The notes under the pieces: model-generated
What the model saw: only the letters and a program-made list of their open reading frames with translations
What the model was told of the DNA's origin: nothing
Database searches by the model: none
In this document: positions 53,569 through 64,000 of the stretch, piece by piece
Numbering within the stretch: position 1 is the stretch's first letter
Layout of the letters: every line of letters starts with the position of its first letter
Assembly (NCBI GenBank): GCA_018524725.1
Contig: JAEUWP010000143.1
Span: 1 to 64,000, forward strand
Origin: Podaxis mareebaensis
Taxonomy: Eukaryota; Basidiomycota; Agaricomycetes; Agaricales; Agaricaceae
DNA: 64,000 nucleotides
Reading direction: 5' to 3'
Program-made: the position numbers and the translations under genes

Positions 53569-55854
53569 CGTGTTGGAAGTTCTACTGGTGTGTCAGAGGG
53601 AGACAGAACGCTTGTCGAGACAGGAGAAGTTGTTGGCTACTTTTGCCCTCGTATCACCTTTTTATATGGATTTTCGTTGAGATCCTCCTCTAAATAAATT
53701 GAACAGCATCAAGTATGAGCCGTAGATCTGAATATCGACACTGCGTTCTCCAGGTCAAATCGTACATTTGTGATTCACTAGAAGCCGGTTGTTTCAGCAC
53801 TCGCAAGGCCCATACGCTGATATTTCCGCTCTCCTGGTCGTAGGACCGACAATGCTCGTCCCAAGAGTGACCCAGCTCCTTGTGGCTGTGATGCGCACCA
53901 GCAACCCCCAGGAGGATCAGCCCTTACGTCGATGATGAGCCCTCGGACCGAGGTTGTCTCGAAGCTCCACGCAAGATTGCATAGTGAGAGCAAAGTTAAA
54001 CATGTTTGTCCCCTCTGGGCAACCGAGGCTGTTCGGAGCGTTTAGGGTCAACCGAGCCGATGGTACAGGTGGGCAAACATAAGATATTTCTTTGAGCCTG
54101 CCTAGCCTGATCACAATTCAGTTGCTCAGTTGTCTCATGAGACGCCCACCGAAGCACAGCAGACACCTCACATCCCATTTTTTCATCTGATTCCTATAGC
54201 CCAGGACTGTTGGGCGCTCAGTCATAACACTCCGAACTATCCGAATTCAGGGATGCTCCCCTCTTGTTGCAAGCTGCACCTTAGAGGAACCCAGCGAGGC
54301 GAAGATGAGGCCCTATGTCCCATTTCCCGTGCAAGATATACTAAGGTGCTCGTAGAGGAGATTAGGGACGGCTCGTCTAAAGGTAAGATTGAAGGCGAGA
54401 GATCTCGTTGGTTCCTGTGCTTTGGGAAAGTTGCCGCTGACAAACTCAGATAGAGCTAATCCTTCCAAGCAGCTAGGATCTCTCCTTATGCAGACCAAAG
54501 TAGGAGAATACTTCATGACGGTGCTTGACAAACTGTATTGTGGCTATCTCACACTCGCCCTATGACCGCCATTGCTGGGTGGACTGTGCCATGGCATCAA
54601 TGGCAATGCACTGTCCTGAGTCACATTCTCAAATACCAAGAAACCACTGAAACCATTTGTACAGGAATCGTGAGTCAAAGGAATTGGTATCCGGCGCTAC
54701 ATACCTGCCCCAAGCCTCAAGGCGACCGCATCACGGTATCATGGCAGGCGCTGCTCTTAATTTCCAGTTGTTGCGCCAGGGGGGGGGGACTCGAATCTAT
54801 TTGCTTACTATGATGCACACAAGGCTATCCACGTGGGTCCGAAGTTTTCCGCCCTGGGAGGGGAAACCAAACCAACATAATAGCGGTGACATGTTAAAAC
54901 TCCAAGGCTACCGAAGGGGATGTGTCATACCGTTACTAAGGTGATGAGCAATTGATGCGTCTGACGCACGGAACACGTTGGAGAATGGTTTAGGCTCTGT
55001 CGTGGCTCTGCCGTGCCGTAGGAACTGGAGCAGAGAATGTTAAAGCTAGAATTCTTCAAACTCAAGTGTTGACTCAAAAATGCTATTAAAAAGCCATGAT
55101 GTTTGTTTGAAATCATGTAGGTCAACACAGCTTCTCAAATATCAGGAAAACCGTGGGCAACGTGTTCGTGGCTTACTTGCCTTCGAAGTTCATCGATGCC
55201 CTCAAGACCCCCATGTGATAAGACTACATGTCTCATTCCATGGGTAGGGGGGTAGGTGTCAGTTGACTGGTGGCCCCTTGGTGCCAAGGACACCGCCGCC
55301 ATCAGATTGGCCCAACGCCACGACGCGAGATCAGCTTTACACTCACGCACAACCTCCCCAATTTAGCATACACCAGTGCAATGCAACTCTGAATGCTGGC
55401 CTGCTGTATCCAGGCACCAGGATGGTGCATCGTTTGTTCTCGAGCACTGTACCCCCATTCTACATGTGTTGAAAACATGTGAACAGTGTTTGGTCACGTG
55501 ACAAGGGGGGCCAAATTCTGCTACCACATGGCATCTTTTATTTAGACGTGTTCTATTTGTGGAAGGGGGTAACCATTAGTCTTGAAGTACGGATGACGAG
55601 GGCATAATCACCGACCAGCAGACAGGTCCAACCTTTCAGTGATAGGAGCGACAAAAGTTACGATTTATTCTGTCTAGCCGAGTCTCCGCTGTATATTGAG
55701 CGTTTAACAATAAGCAGAAAACAAACGAGCTGGGTTTACCAGGCAAGTCTGCAGTGCGAACGTTTAACATGTGCATGTATAAAAATCGGGGTGATCGATA
55801 GACTCCATCCGCAGCAAATACGGAGAAGCATTAAAGATAAGCAATTTGGAGATG
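53569..55854. other. 2.3-kb gene-poor region
   Basis: No recognisable gene. Frames stay near or below 100 codons. A run of ten G (54779-54788) is the only simple-sequence feature. The left part should hold the promoter of the DUF6593 gene, and the right part the 3' side of the SH3 gene. Confidence 0.5.
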
Positions 55855-56676
55855 TTAGAAAATTGCACGGACGAGGCCACCACCAATAGCAGCCCCTGCA
55901 GACAACGATTAGCTTCATACAAAATGAAGCAGATGGCCTATGGAACATACCTGCACCGAAGCCAACACCACCAGCAGCCGAATGGGCCATCTACGGTTTG
56001 GATAAGTGATAGTTTCGGATTACAGGAGTAGTTCTGACGCACAGTGTTTCCCAAGCCGCCAAACTTGCTCTTCTTCTCCTCTTTTCCTGGAGCTTCTTGG
56101 AGTCCGACCGAATTGGTAGAACTTGCTCCTGCTGCAGGGGGCTGATCCATACCGTGATAAGTAGCCCTGAAAGGCTTGTAGACGGGCTTTTCTTTCGCGG
56201 CAGCTTGCGCTTGAATCTTCTCTACGTAGCTCGCTGGGAAGATGCCCTGGCGGCCATTCACGCGACCGGTCCACCAATCGGCATTGGTCTCTTCGAGGAT
56301 TTCGATAACATCACCTTGCTGAATTGAAAGGTCTCCTGCATCCTGGAGATAGATGTTAGTGGGAATCACTTTTAATCAATTGCAAACGCACCTGGCCGGT
56401 CCATGCCCACAGAGCGCGGGCTTGGGGTACTGCCGGAGCTGGTGGGGCAGCAGCAGGTGTCGGAGTCGGCACAGGTGCAGCAGCGCGTGGTGTAGGGGTA
56501 GGGAAGGAGGGTGTTACGCCGTTGGTCCGAGAAGTTGAACGTGGCAACTTGGTGAGGAATTGTGATGCGTCCGTCTGTGTGATGTACCCTTGGGAGACCA
56601 AGAATTCAACGTTGTTTTCGACTTGAGAAATAATGTGAGCGAGCAGGGCCGCGTTTTGGGAGTTTGCGTGAGTCAT
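55855..56676 (-). CDS. SH3-domain protein of the Lsb1/Pin3 type
   Basis: Relative of yeast Lsb1 and Lsb2/Pin3, actin-patch proteins that bind the WASP homologue Las17. Four minus-strand exons (56676-56392, 56342-56043, 55990-55951, 55895-55855) give 221 residues. An N-terminal helical region (NSQNAALLAHIISQVENNVE, with FLVSQGYIT) precedes an Ala/Pro-rich linker, then one SH3 domain: ARALWAWTGQDAGDLSIQQG, DVIEILEETNADWWTGRVNG, RQGIFPASYVE. The ALYxY position reads ALWAW, and the WW and PxxY residues of the binding face are present. The C-terminus is KEEKKSKFGGLGNT and a Gly/Ala-rich segment AHSAAGGVGFGAG ending LVRAIF. It shares a 222-base divergent promoter with pICln. Confidence 0.9.
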
Positions 56677-56898
56677 GGCAGAGGAAATGAGCCAACCTGT
56701 GATGCAGCTGGAAAGTGTAACAAGGTGTGGTATTTAAGTCCATTGTCATTGTGATTGATGGCAGCACAAGCGGCCAACACGGGAACTACTATAAGGGGTT
56801 ATCCCTAACCCTAGATTCAGTCTCAATCACAAATCCAATATGGAAGAGGTCATAACATACATCATCTTCACAGCGTCTGCCTCAGAGATACGCCCAAC
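56677..56898. promoter_or_regulatory. Divergent promoter with telobox-like motif
   Basis: Lies between the ATG of the SH3 gene (-) and pICln (+). Positions 56802-56813 read TCCCTAACCCTA with a following G, two overlapping telomere-type units, the same motif as in the 46342-46470 promoter. Confidence 0.55.
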
Positions 56899-57790
56899 AT
56901 GCCTGCAATCGAGCCAATAATGGCACTCCCTGCCTTCGTTTCTCAAGAGGAGCACGCGTCGATAGTTGCATCTACACCCAATTCTTTCAACGATATCCCT
57001 CCTGTGATCAAGCATAAGGAGGAAAATGTCGCGGTTATCCTAGATCCTCCATTCTCAGACTTCTCAGGCGACGAACTCAAAGGGACTCTTTATGTTCTGA
57101 CGAGGTGAGCACCAGAACTTCATTTCTCTCGATATTTAACTGATCGTCTTTTACCGTTTCTAGTACCCTTGTGTTTTTCTCAGCCTCTGGGCGCGGTTTC
57201 CAAGTTGAATACCCTTCAATCACCCTCCACGCGGTCTCACGCGGGGAATCCGGGCCTATGATCTACTGTCAGCTCGACGAATCAAGTACAGAAGATGGTG
57301 CTGGAGACGAGGAAGGCAGCGACATGCGCGAGCTCAGTCTAGTTCCCGCGTCTCCAGAATCATGTACGTATCCAGTGCTCATCTGACCCACCTCATCTAA
57401 GGCTTTGGTCAAGTGGAATCTATTTTTGAAGCACTATCATATTGTGCATCGCTACACCCTGACAACGACGCCGAAGAAGACGATGAACTTGACGATGCCT
57501 TCATTGACCCAAGCACTGCTGATTTCGAGACCTTCAATGGAGACGAGAACGAGGAACTCAGTGAAGTTGGGAGGGTGCGCAGTGATTTCTTTAATGATAA
57601 CCGCTATGCGCCGTACTAGACCAACCTTCTTCTGCTCTTCTCTGCTCAAAACCGACAGGCCGCCTTTGCACATTTAGAATCCATCATTTACGATCCCTTC
57701 GAAGATGCCCAAGAACCATCCACCGATAGCCATGAAAAGGGCGGCTCGGATGAGAGATGTGAAGAGCAACAAAAAGCGACAAAATCTTGA
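56899..57790 (+). CDS. pICln, methylosome subunit (chloride-conductance regulatory protein)
   Basis: pICln is the assembly chaperone that presents Sm proteins to the PRMT5 methylosome for snRNP assembly. Four exons (56899-57104, 57164-57363, 57414-57574, 57659-57790) give 232 residues, the usual size. The PH-like domain is visible: GTLYVLTSTLVFFSASGRGF, QVEYPSITLHAVSR, PMIYCQLDE, LSLVPASPESLESIFEALSY, CASLHPD. The acidic loop (DNDAEEDDELDD) and acidic C-terminal tail mimic RNA and are typical. Convergent with the nucleoporin gene, 129 bases between stops. Confidence 0.92.
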
Positions 57791-57919
57791 TGGATTTTAT
57801 TTACTTGTATTTTATTTTTAGGAAATTGGAAATTGCACTTGGCATCAGACGATGGGTTTCATAACGATCATGGTAAAAACTACATAGAAAGACAAAAGTG
57901 GACCAGAACGCGTGCGAAA

Positions 57920-60900
57920 CTATGAGGATGGTTTCAGGAAAGCTTCAAATCCTCCACCTGGTAACGGATTGGAAGGGCCGGTTTTGCCAGTTGGAGTGGG
58001 TGTTGAGGGAGTTGCTGTGAGTGGTACGAAAGAAGTCATAGGTTTGACCTCTGCTGCAAGCCGATTCAGTGGTGGATTATTGAAAACAGGAAGTGGGCCC
58101 CAGAAATCAGCAGTGGGTGTTGAAGTGGACGGGGGCGACTGCGTCGGACCGCCTGGAGTCTTTTTCAACGGGACTGAGCTATGTTTCTTGGGATTCGAGC
58201 CAGCTCCACGTCTCGGAGGAGGCGGAGGTGAGCCAGGGTGGAAGTTATCTTCAGGAAGGTTGAAGTTCATGTCTTGGAGGGGAGTCTCTGCTGCTTGAGG
58301 TGTTGCGAATAATGGACCAGTAACGGAACCGAATATGCCCGGACCCGGTGGGGGTTTTTTAGGCGTTTCGGATTCGGCTGCAGGCGGCGGCGCTGATGCT
58401 GCCCTTTTGTTGAGTATCGGTTCCTTGCGAACCTTTAGAAGCGCCTTCTTCAGTTTTTGCGCAGACCTCTCCGCGTTCAAAGCAGCGGCAGTAGTCACAG
58501 CAACGTGAGGTGTGATTGCAATACTACGTCGCCGTTGGTCGGGTAGACGTGCATCACGAGATGGTGAAGCAGTGCTCGTGGATTTGATCTTGAGTCTCGC
58601 TACACGCTCAGTCAAATTCGCCACATCATCCTTTTGTTGTTGGATTGCTATATCAATGTTACGATATGTCCTGTTGATAACGTCAAGGGTAGGAGCTCTG
58701 TAATACCGTTCATCAGAATCGAGCAAGGAGGGTTCTGAAGAGAAAGATTAACCTAATGGAAGGCCTGCCCGAGGCTGCCTGAGATAGTTTCTTCTTTGAT
58801 TCCTGAAGGTGGGACTCCAGCTTCTGGACGCGGTCTCGCATGGCCTGGGAATATAAGTTGGAGGGAAACCCTGCAAAAACATAGCTTAAACGTACCCTAA
58901 TACCACGACGAAGCTGTTGCTGGGATTCGAGGTGCTCGGGGCCCAATGAGCGAGTGCTTAACATCTTGGCAAATTCCTTATCCGACTTGGCCTTGTTGAA
59001 ACGGGCGATCTCTTCCCGTCTTGTATTTGCTGGACTCAGAGTTATTATACGGTATAACCGACAAGTGTAGAATAACTTACCCTTCAGCATATTACTATTG
59101 AGTTCGCGCAATGTTTGCTTGAACACCTCTCGTATACCTCCAAGCTCGACAAGATCCTTCTCAAACTGCATTAAAGTTCGACCGAAGATAGTCGCATCAC
59201 TGATTTTCCATTTATCCAGTACACCGAGATCCGCCTTCAAACGTGATCCTCCGGTAGACTTGTTCAATTCAGCGTGATTCCGGGCTGCTTCCATTCCAAG
59301 CTCGCCCAACTGAAGAAATGAATGTCAGTTCACTCGTATTATGCCTCAACGTAGATAATCCTACCTCCTTCAATTCACCCTCCACAACCTGGACCAACAG
59401 GAGAAATTCCTTCTGCAGACCTTCCTCGGCACCCTGAGGTAGCTGAGGAGTCAAAGGGGCTACAGGTTTGTTAGGAAATGTAGGAGGGGCTGATTGAGGC
59501 ATGCTCGCGGGACTTGGACCAAATTGTGGCCCGAAGGGACTCGCCGAATCCCTGACACCAAACAAACCAGGGGTTGCCTGACTACTTGGAATCTCGACTT
59601 TCTGTTTGGGCGCAGTCGAAAACAAACCTGGACCAGCTTGTGCGAAGACTGGCGGTTTGAAAGACATCGGGGATGGGCCCGGCGTGGCTGGGTTGCTCTG
59701 GGGAGCACTCATTGGTTTGGGTGCAAGGGCAAATGGTGGCAGAGAGAAGGGTGAACCTGTGGGCGTAACAGGAGCAGTCTTTGGTACTTGAGAAGCCTCT
59801 GGAGGTCTAGTTGAAGGTGCAGGCGGACTTTCAGAGCGACTAGCAAAGACAGGAGTTATCATAGGCTTCTGGGTAGGGAGCTCGGGTGGTTTAGAGAAAA
59901 CGGACGGGGACTGCTGGCTTGGGGTAGAGGAAGGAGTCAATGAAGGTAAGTGCGTTTTAGCGGGTTCAGGTTTTGGTGCAAAGGATACGGCTGGGGTAGA
60001 CTTCGCAACAGCAGGTCCACCAAAAGATGACAGCAACGGGGGGGTTTTAGGCCTTTTGGACGTTACATCCCCATCCTCCAGTTTGACTGGTTCCCCTCTA
60101 CCTGACGGGAGTCCGCTCGGGAGCGAGTCCGGCGATGAAGGGGGCTTGCGAGCCGCCTCTTCTTCGACTTGACCTTCCTCTTCGTCTTCTCCTGAAACTG
60201 GCGCAGCTGCCAAGGGTGAACTCCGGGCTGGACGAGTACTGGGCCGACCAAGACCGATTCCGAAGGGTGATGGTGAAGGTGACGAAGGCGTGGAGGGGGT
60301 AGAGAACGGTGTTGGCGAGGGACTTTTTGATGGTACTTTGGCCTCCTTTGAAGGTGAGCCGGGAGGGGTTGTGCTTTCCTCCTTGGGACCCGAGACCTTC
60401 GTAGGCCCCGCACCTTCAGCCGGAGGCAACGGAGTGACCTCAATCGACGGGACCTCGGGCTGAGGCGTCGATGATGGAGATCTTGTGTCAAAAGAGGGTG
60501 TGAGAACATCGGCGGCCTTTCCTGTGCTTTTATCAAGTTGATCTTCTTCATCGGAAGCTTCGTCGTCTGTCGGTGGCCCGCTCGAAAAGTCCGATGACAG
60601 GAACGAGCGCGTGTCGTCGCCTTCATATTCACCTTCCTCCTTCTCGACTTCCTCATAAGACCTGTCAGCGCTGACGTCGACAAAGGAACCCATGGATGAC
60701 ACAGAAGTGTTGCTGAGAGATGGGTCCGGTTTTGCTTCACTGGGTGCTCCCTTCGGCGTGGTGCTTTCTTCCTGCGAAGCGGGGGCTGAGGGCGTGGGCG
60801 TCTTAGGGGTTGTTGAAACATCCGCAGCCGAGGATTTAGCTGGTGTTGAGTTCAATGAGGCAAAAACGGACACTGGTTTGCTGGGCGTAGATGGCCTCTC

Positions 60901-63900
60901 AACCTCTTCCGAAGCTGCAGTCCCCGGCGTCGGCTCTTGTGGTGATTCCTTCTCGCTTTTGCCTCCACTCTTCAACAAATCCGAAAACGACGACTTTTGA
61001 CCTGCCAAAGCAGAAAGTGCTGAAGTCCCACTGCTGAATGCGCTGAATCCGCCACTAGCCGGAGGTTTCGTTGGAGTTGTTGTTGGAATCGTAGACCCGA
61101 AGACCAACTTCGAAGCAGTGCCCAATTGTGATGTCACTCCAAATGCCGAGCCAGAAGTAGATGCATTGGAGAAAGGTGATGTACCTGCAGTGCCGATTTT
61201 TGACGGTGCACCAAAGACGGGACCGGCGGTGGTAGCGGAAGATAGTGGTTTAAAGACAGGTGCTGGGCCAACGCCGCTAAATGCAGTGACAGCGGGGGCC
61301 TTGTCCTCAGGCTTCTTGAAGAACGGTGATGATTCTGGCAACGACCCAAACGCTCCAAACCCAGAAGGCTTCTGAAGAAATGATGACGCAGGGGCACTAG
61401 GACCTGGTGCTGGTGCTGTCTTATCCAATGGTGAGCCACTCCTAGCGGGTTCAGGGGAGGACGGTGGGGACATTACACCAGGCGGGGGTTTAGTTGGACT
61501 ACCTTGAGGGGTGGTAGTCGTCCCCACGTTTCCTCCCAATCCAAAACCAGACGTAGAACCTGCGAAAGTGTTCCCTGGTTTTGCAAATGGAGAGGATCCA
61601 GGAGATCCAGCACCGAACGGACTTGGGGTGCTACCATCCGACGCGAATGGTGACTTTGCTGGCTCCGCCTTTGAGGCAAATGGCGAAGAGATACTGCTTG
61701 CGTCCTGCTGGTTCTGTTTAGACGCAGACCCGAACGCGCTCGTATCACCAGATGCAAACGCAGCAAAGCCACCAGTTGTGGGCACTGTTGCCTTATTGCC
61801 CTGCAGCGCAGAGCCGAATGATGACGGGGAAGAAGTTGCAAATGCAGCAAAACCGCCTGTACTTGATGCAACTGGTTTTCCAAAACTAGACTGGCCAAAA
61901 CTGGGTTGACCGAAGGCTTGTCCAAATCCAGGTTGGCCAAAGGCCGGTTTTCCGAAGCCTGTTTGTCCAAAGGCGGAATGTGATGCGGACTGGGGAGGCG
62001 ACGAAAATGCTGATACAGCTGGCTTCTCCTGGCTAAAGGGGCTGGCTGAAGCTGCAGATTCGAAATTACTGAAAGCACCGAACCCTTGTGCCGGCTTGAT
62101 GAGTCCACCAAAAGCAGATGTGGTGGGAGCCTGATTCGTCGATGGCGTTGTATCAAACGAACCGAAGATTCCCGGTTTCGGTTTATTATCAGTGGTCCCG
62201 CTGCTCTCTCCGCCTAAAGATAGACCACCAAAAGATGGGGCGGTACCATCCGACATGGATGCTTCCCTTGTCATTTCCTCGGAAGGCGGGGCCAATTGTG
62301 TAGGTGGGGAAGCAGAGGATGAGCTCATAAAGCTTGGCGCGCCGAATACGTTCGATGAATCCCGCTGCGACGCAATGTTTGCGAACGCATTGCCAGAACT
62401 TGCCAATCCAAATGGCGAGGGAGTCGGTTGAGAGGAGCCAAATGTTGAGGGCTGACCAAAAGTAGATGAACCTGAGGAAAGCGAACCAAATGCGGAGGAT
62501 TGGCCAAATGTAGGTTGGGACGTTTGTCCGAAGACAGAAGCCGGCTGCGACGAGGTTCCGAAGACAGAACTCTGTTGCCCTGAATTGGATCCGAAAGTGC
62601 CAAACGGTGAGGTGGATGGTGGCTGATTGAAGCTCGAGAGTGATGAAAGAACATTGGCAGCCTCCTTCTCGTCCATGGCAGAGTCCTGCGCAGTGTCGGT
62701 GGTTACTGGCATGGTCACCGTCGCCTCAGCCATGGGAGATACCATGTTGGGGTATGGCTTGGAGTGTTCCAGATGCCAAGCCTGTAACGATCCATCATTG
62801 AGATAAGCATATACTATAGGCGTCGAGCTGCTTAGATCCGTCAAGTCAACGTCCAATGCCATTAGTGTTGTCTCCTCCGTCTGCTTGTCCAGGGGCAAAG
62901 ACACGGGATTTTCCTGGGATTGTTGATGCCATTGCCCACTATGACCACCAAGAATTTCCAAGTCTACGGATGCCCGATCACCAACCACAACCAGAGACTT
63001 CGAATTCTCGGCGTCCGAGTCCTCATCCCAGTGAGGAAGAACGAAGGCATGCGACTCTTGCGGGCGGTCAGTCATAGTGAAAGGATATAGCGTATCGAAA
63101 ATGGTCAAGGTATTGGACTTGGTGTCAAGGGAGACAATCTGCTGGATTGGTTCGCCCTCATTTTCTATTTGTGGCGCATAGGCCAACCTGAAGGCATATC
63201 CGGGGCTCAGCCAATTCAGACCGACCAACCGCCCTTCAGCGGTAGGAGGAATGTGTTTGTTTGGAGTTGACTTGTTGTTAGGAGCAAAAGTTAGGATGTC
63301 ACCGCTTTGCAAGCCAATGGCAAGATGTTTGCCTTTGGGAGACCAGGACACTGCATACCTTATTAGTGAGTGTAGACGAAATTGATCCCTAGGATACTCA
63401 CCTGCTACGGGTCCAGCGTTTGGATCCGTTGTCGACCAACCCCCTAGCGATTCCAGCATTGTGTTCATCAGGTGAACCACGCCATCGCTCCGCACAACGG
63501 CAAACACATCAACTAATTCAAGTTCCATTCCTGGGTTGGGGGCAATTTGACGCAAAGCTCCAGGCTGTTCGTTATATGTCCGTAAAGGACTGATGGGATC
63601 TGAACCGGACGAAAACAGTTTCGCGGTGTCGTAGACATATATTGACCCGTTGTCAACACCCACTATCAGACGTGTATCATTGTGGGCGAACGCGAGTATA
63701 GTAGGGAGTCCAATATCGAGGCTAAGATCCCGTTGAGGAAAAAAGAGGCCCTTCTCGTCCTCGCTTGCGTTCTTGAAGGAGTTGCGCAATTCCTCGAGGG
63801 GAGAAAATATGATATCTAATCAAAACAACATGAGCATATGTTGTCTTTCAACGAGATCCGAGCCACCTTGTGTGTCGCCGGTCTTCCTAATAGCAGCGAA

Positions 63901-64000
63901 CCACCCTTTTGTATTCGCCACAGCAAATGGACGGTAGGTTATTAAGCGATCGAGTATGAAGGGTTCAGAGAGATAAATGCGCGTCTTTTTGTTGACAAGA
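57920..64000 (-). CDS. NUP159: Nucleoporin Nup159/Nup214, 5' end beyond the window
   Basis: Cytoplasmic-side FG nucleoporin that docks Dbp5/DDX19 for mRNA export. Seven exons are visible: 64000-63867 (partial), 63815-63402, 63350-59365, 59309-59081, 59029-58896, 58844-58753, 58697-57920, about 1,920 residues. The beta-propeller part includes GLPTILAFAHNDTRLIVGVD, NGSIYVYD, VSWSPKGKHLAIGLQSGDIL and VYAYLNDGSLQAWHLE. Then come FG repeats (GQTGFGKPAFGQPGFGQ, SSFGKP), many SPF/FG spacers and an acidic Pro/Ser-rich region. The C-terminal coiled coil (FEKDLVELGGIREVFKQTLR, MRDRVQKLESHLQESKKKL) anchors it in the Nup82-type complex, and NRTYRNIDIAIQQQ is a conserved block after it. The intron at 63401-63351 is 51 nt without an in-frame stop. 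The first exons are off the right edge. Confidence 0.93.

Noticed and set aside
58698..58752. Using the earlier CTTCAG acceptor at about 58729 for the last nucleoporin intron
   Set aside because: It leaves an 18-20-nt intron or a shifted frame. The acceptor ending at 58698 gives a 55-nt intron and joins GRPSIR to APTLDVINRTYRNID in frame.
60063..60821. A 252-codon Arg/Pro-rich minus-strand frame
   Set aside because: It overlaps the Nup159/214 coding frame in another phase. Its composition is what out-of-frame reading of Ser/Pro/Thr-rich sequence gives, and the nucleoporin frame is strongly supported.
61473..62156. A 227-codon His/Arg/Leu-rich minus-strand frame
   Set aside because: Shadow of the FG-repeat region of the nucleoporin; repeated FG codons read in another frame stay open.
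1..64000. CRISPR arrays, bacterial operons and intact retrotransposons
   Set aside because: No regularly spaced repeats, no ribosome-binding-site pattern, and no reverse transcriptase, integrase or transposase motifs were seen; the intron-rich genes show this is eukaryotic DNA.

Overview
The window is eukaryotic nuclear DNA, almost certainly from an Agaricomycete (mushroom-forming basidiomycete). The evidence is that almost every gene is broken by many introns of about 45-90 bases with GT-AG ends, spacing between genes is short, and the gene set includes an agaric-type NACHT NLR, a DUF6593 protein and basidiomycete versions of housekeeping genes. I resolved 17 protein-coding genes, most of them to exon level by keeping reading frame and family motifs continuous across splice sites. 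I see no rRNA, convincing tRNA, CRISPR array or intact transposon.

Layout, left to right: neutral trehalase (+, 1206-4000), vacuolar lipase Atg15 (+), replication/cohesion factor Ctf8 (+), a Ser/Pro-rich unknown protein (-), a 4.2-kb stretch without a recognisable gene, a NACHT NLR (+, 12547-14794), a 662-residue disordered protein (-), another gene-poor stretch, then FRA10AC1 (+, 20454-21603). From 21.7 to 25.6 kb lie decayed copies of the next genes. Then come the mitochondrial methyltransferase NDUFAF7/MidA (-), eIF6 (+), a very long disordered protein with a peroxiredoxin-like AhpC-TSA_2 domain (+), an AVT3-type vacuolar amino-acid transporter (-), an F-box-like protein (-), a 3.5-kb gene-poor stretch, an NmrA-like reductase (+), an ARA1-like glycosyltransferase (-), a 31-exon paladin-type phosphatase-like gene (+), a DUF6593 protein (-), an Lsb1-type SH3 protein (-), pICln (+) and a Nup159/Nup214 nucleoporin (-) that runs off the right edge.

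The most informative region is 20.4-27.5 kb. A convergent pair FRA10AC1>/<MidA was duplicated in tandem. In the left unit FRA10AC1 is intact and MidA has decayed; in the right unit FRA10AC1 has decayed and MidA is intact. Each unit has therefore kept the half the other lost, with extra internal repeats inside the dead copies.

Splicing is the second theme. There is a 9-nt exon inside the second trehalase signature, exons of 8, 18, 20, 21 and 24 nt in the paladin gene, a 10-nt first coding exon in eIF6, and three GC-AG introns in two neighbouring divergent genes. Two divergent promoters carry telomere-like CCCTAACCCTA motifs.

Functionally the genes cover trehalose mobilisation, vacuole/autophagy (Atg15, AVT3), DNA replication (Ctf8), splicing (FRA10AC1, pICln), ribosome biogenesis (eIF6), mitochondrial complex I assembly (NDUFAF7), nuclear transport (Nup159/214) and non-self recognition (NLR). 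They are neighbours rather than one pathway. All splice sites are inferred from sequence; none has been checked against transcripts.
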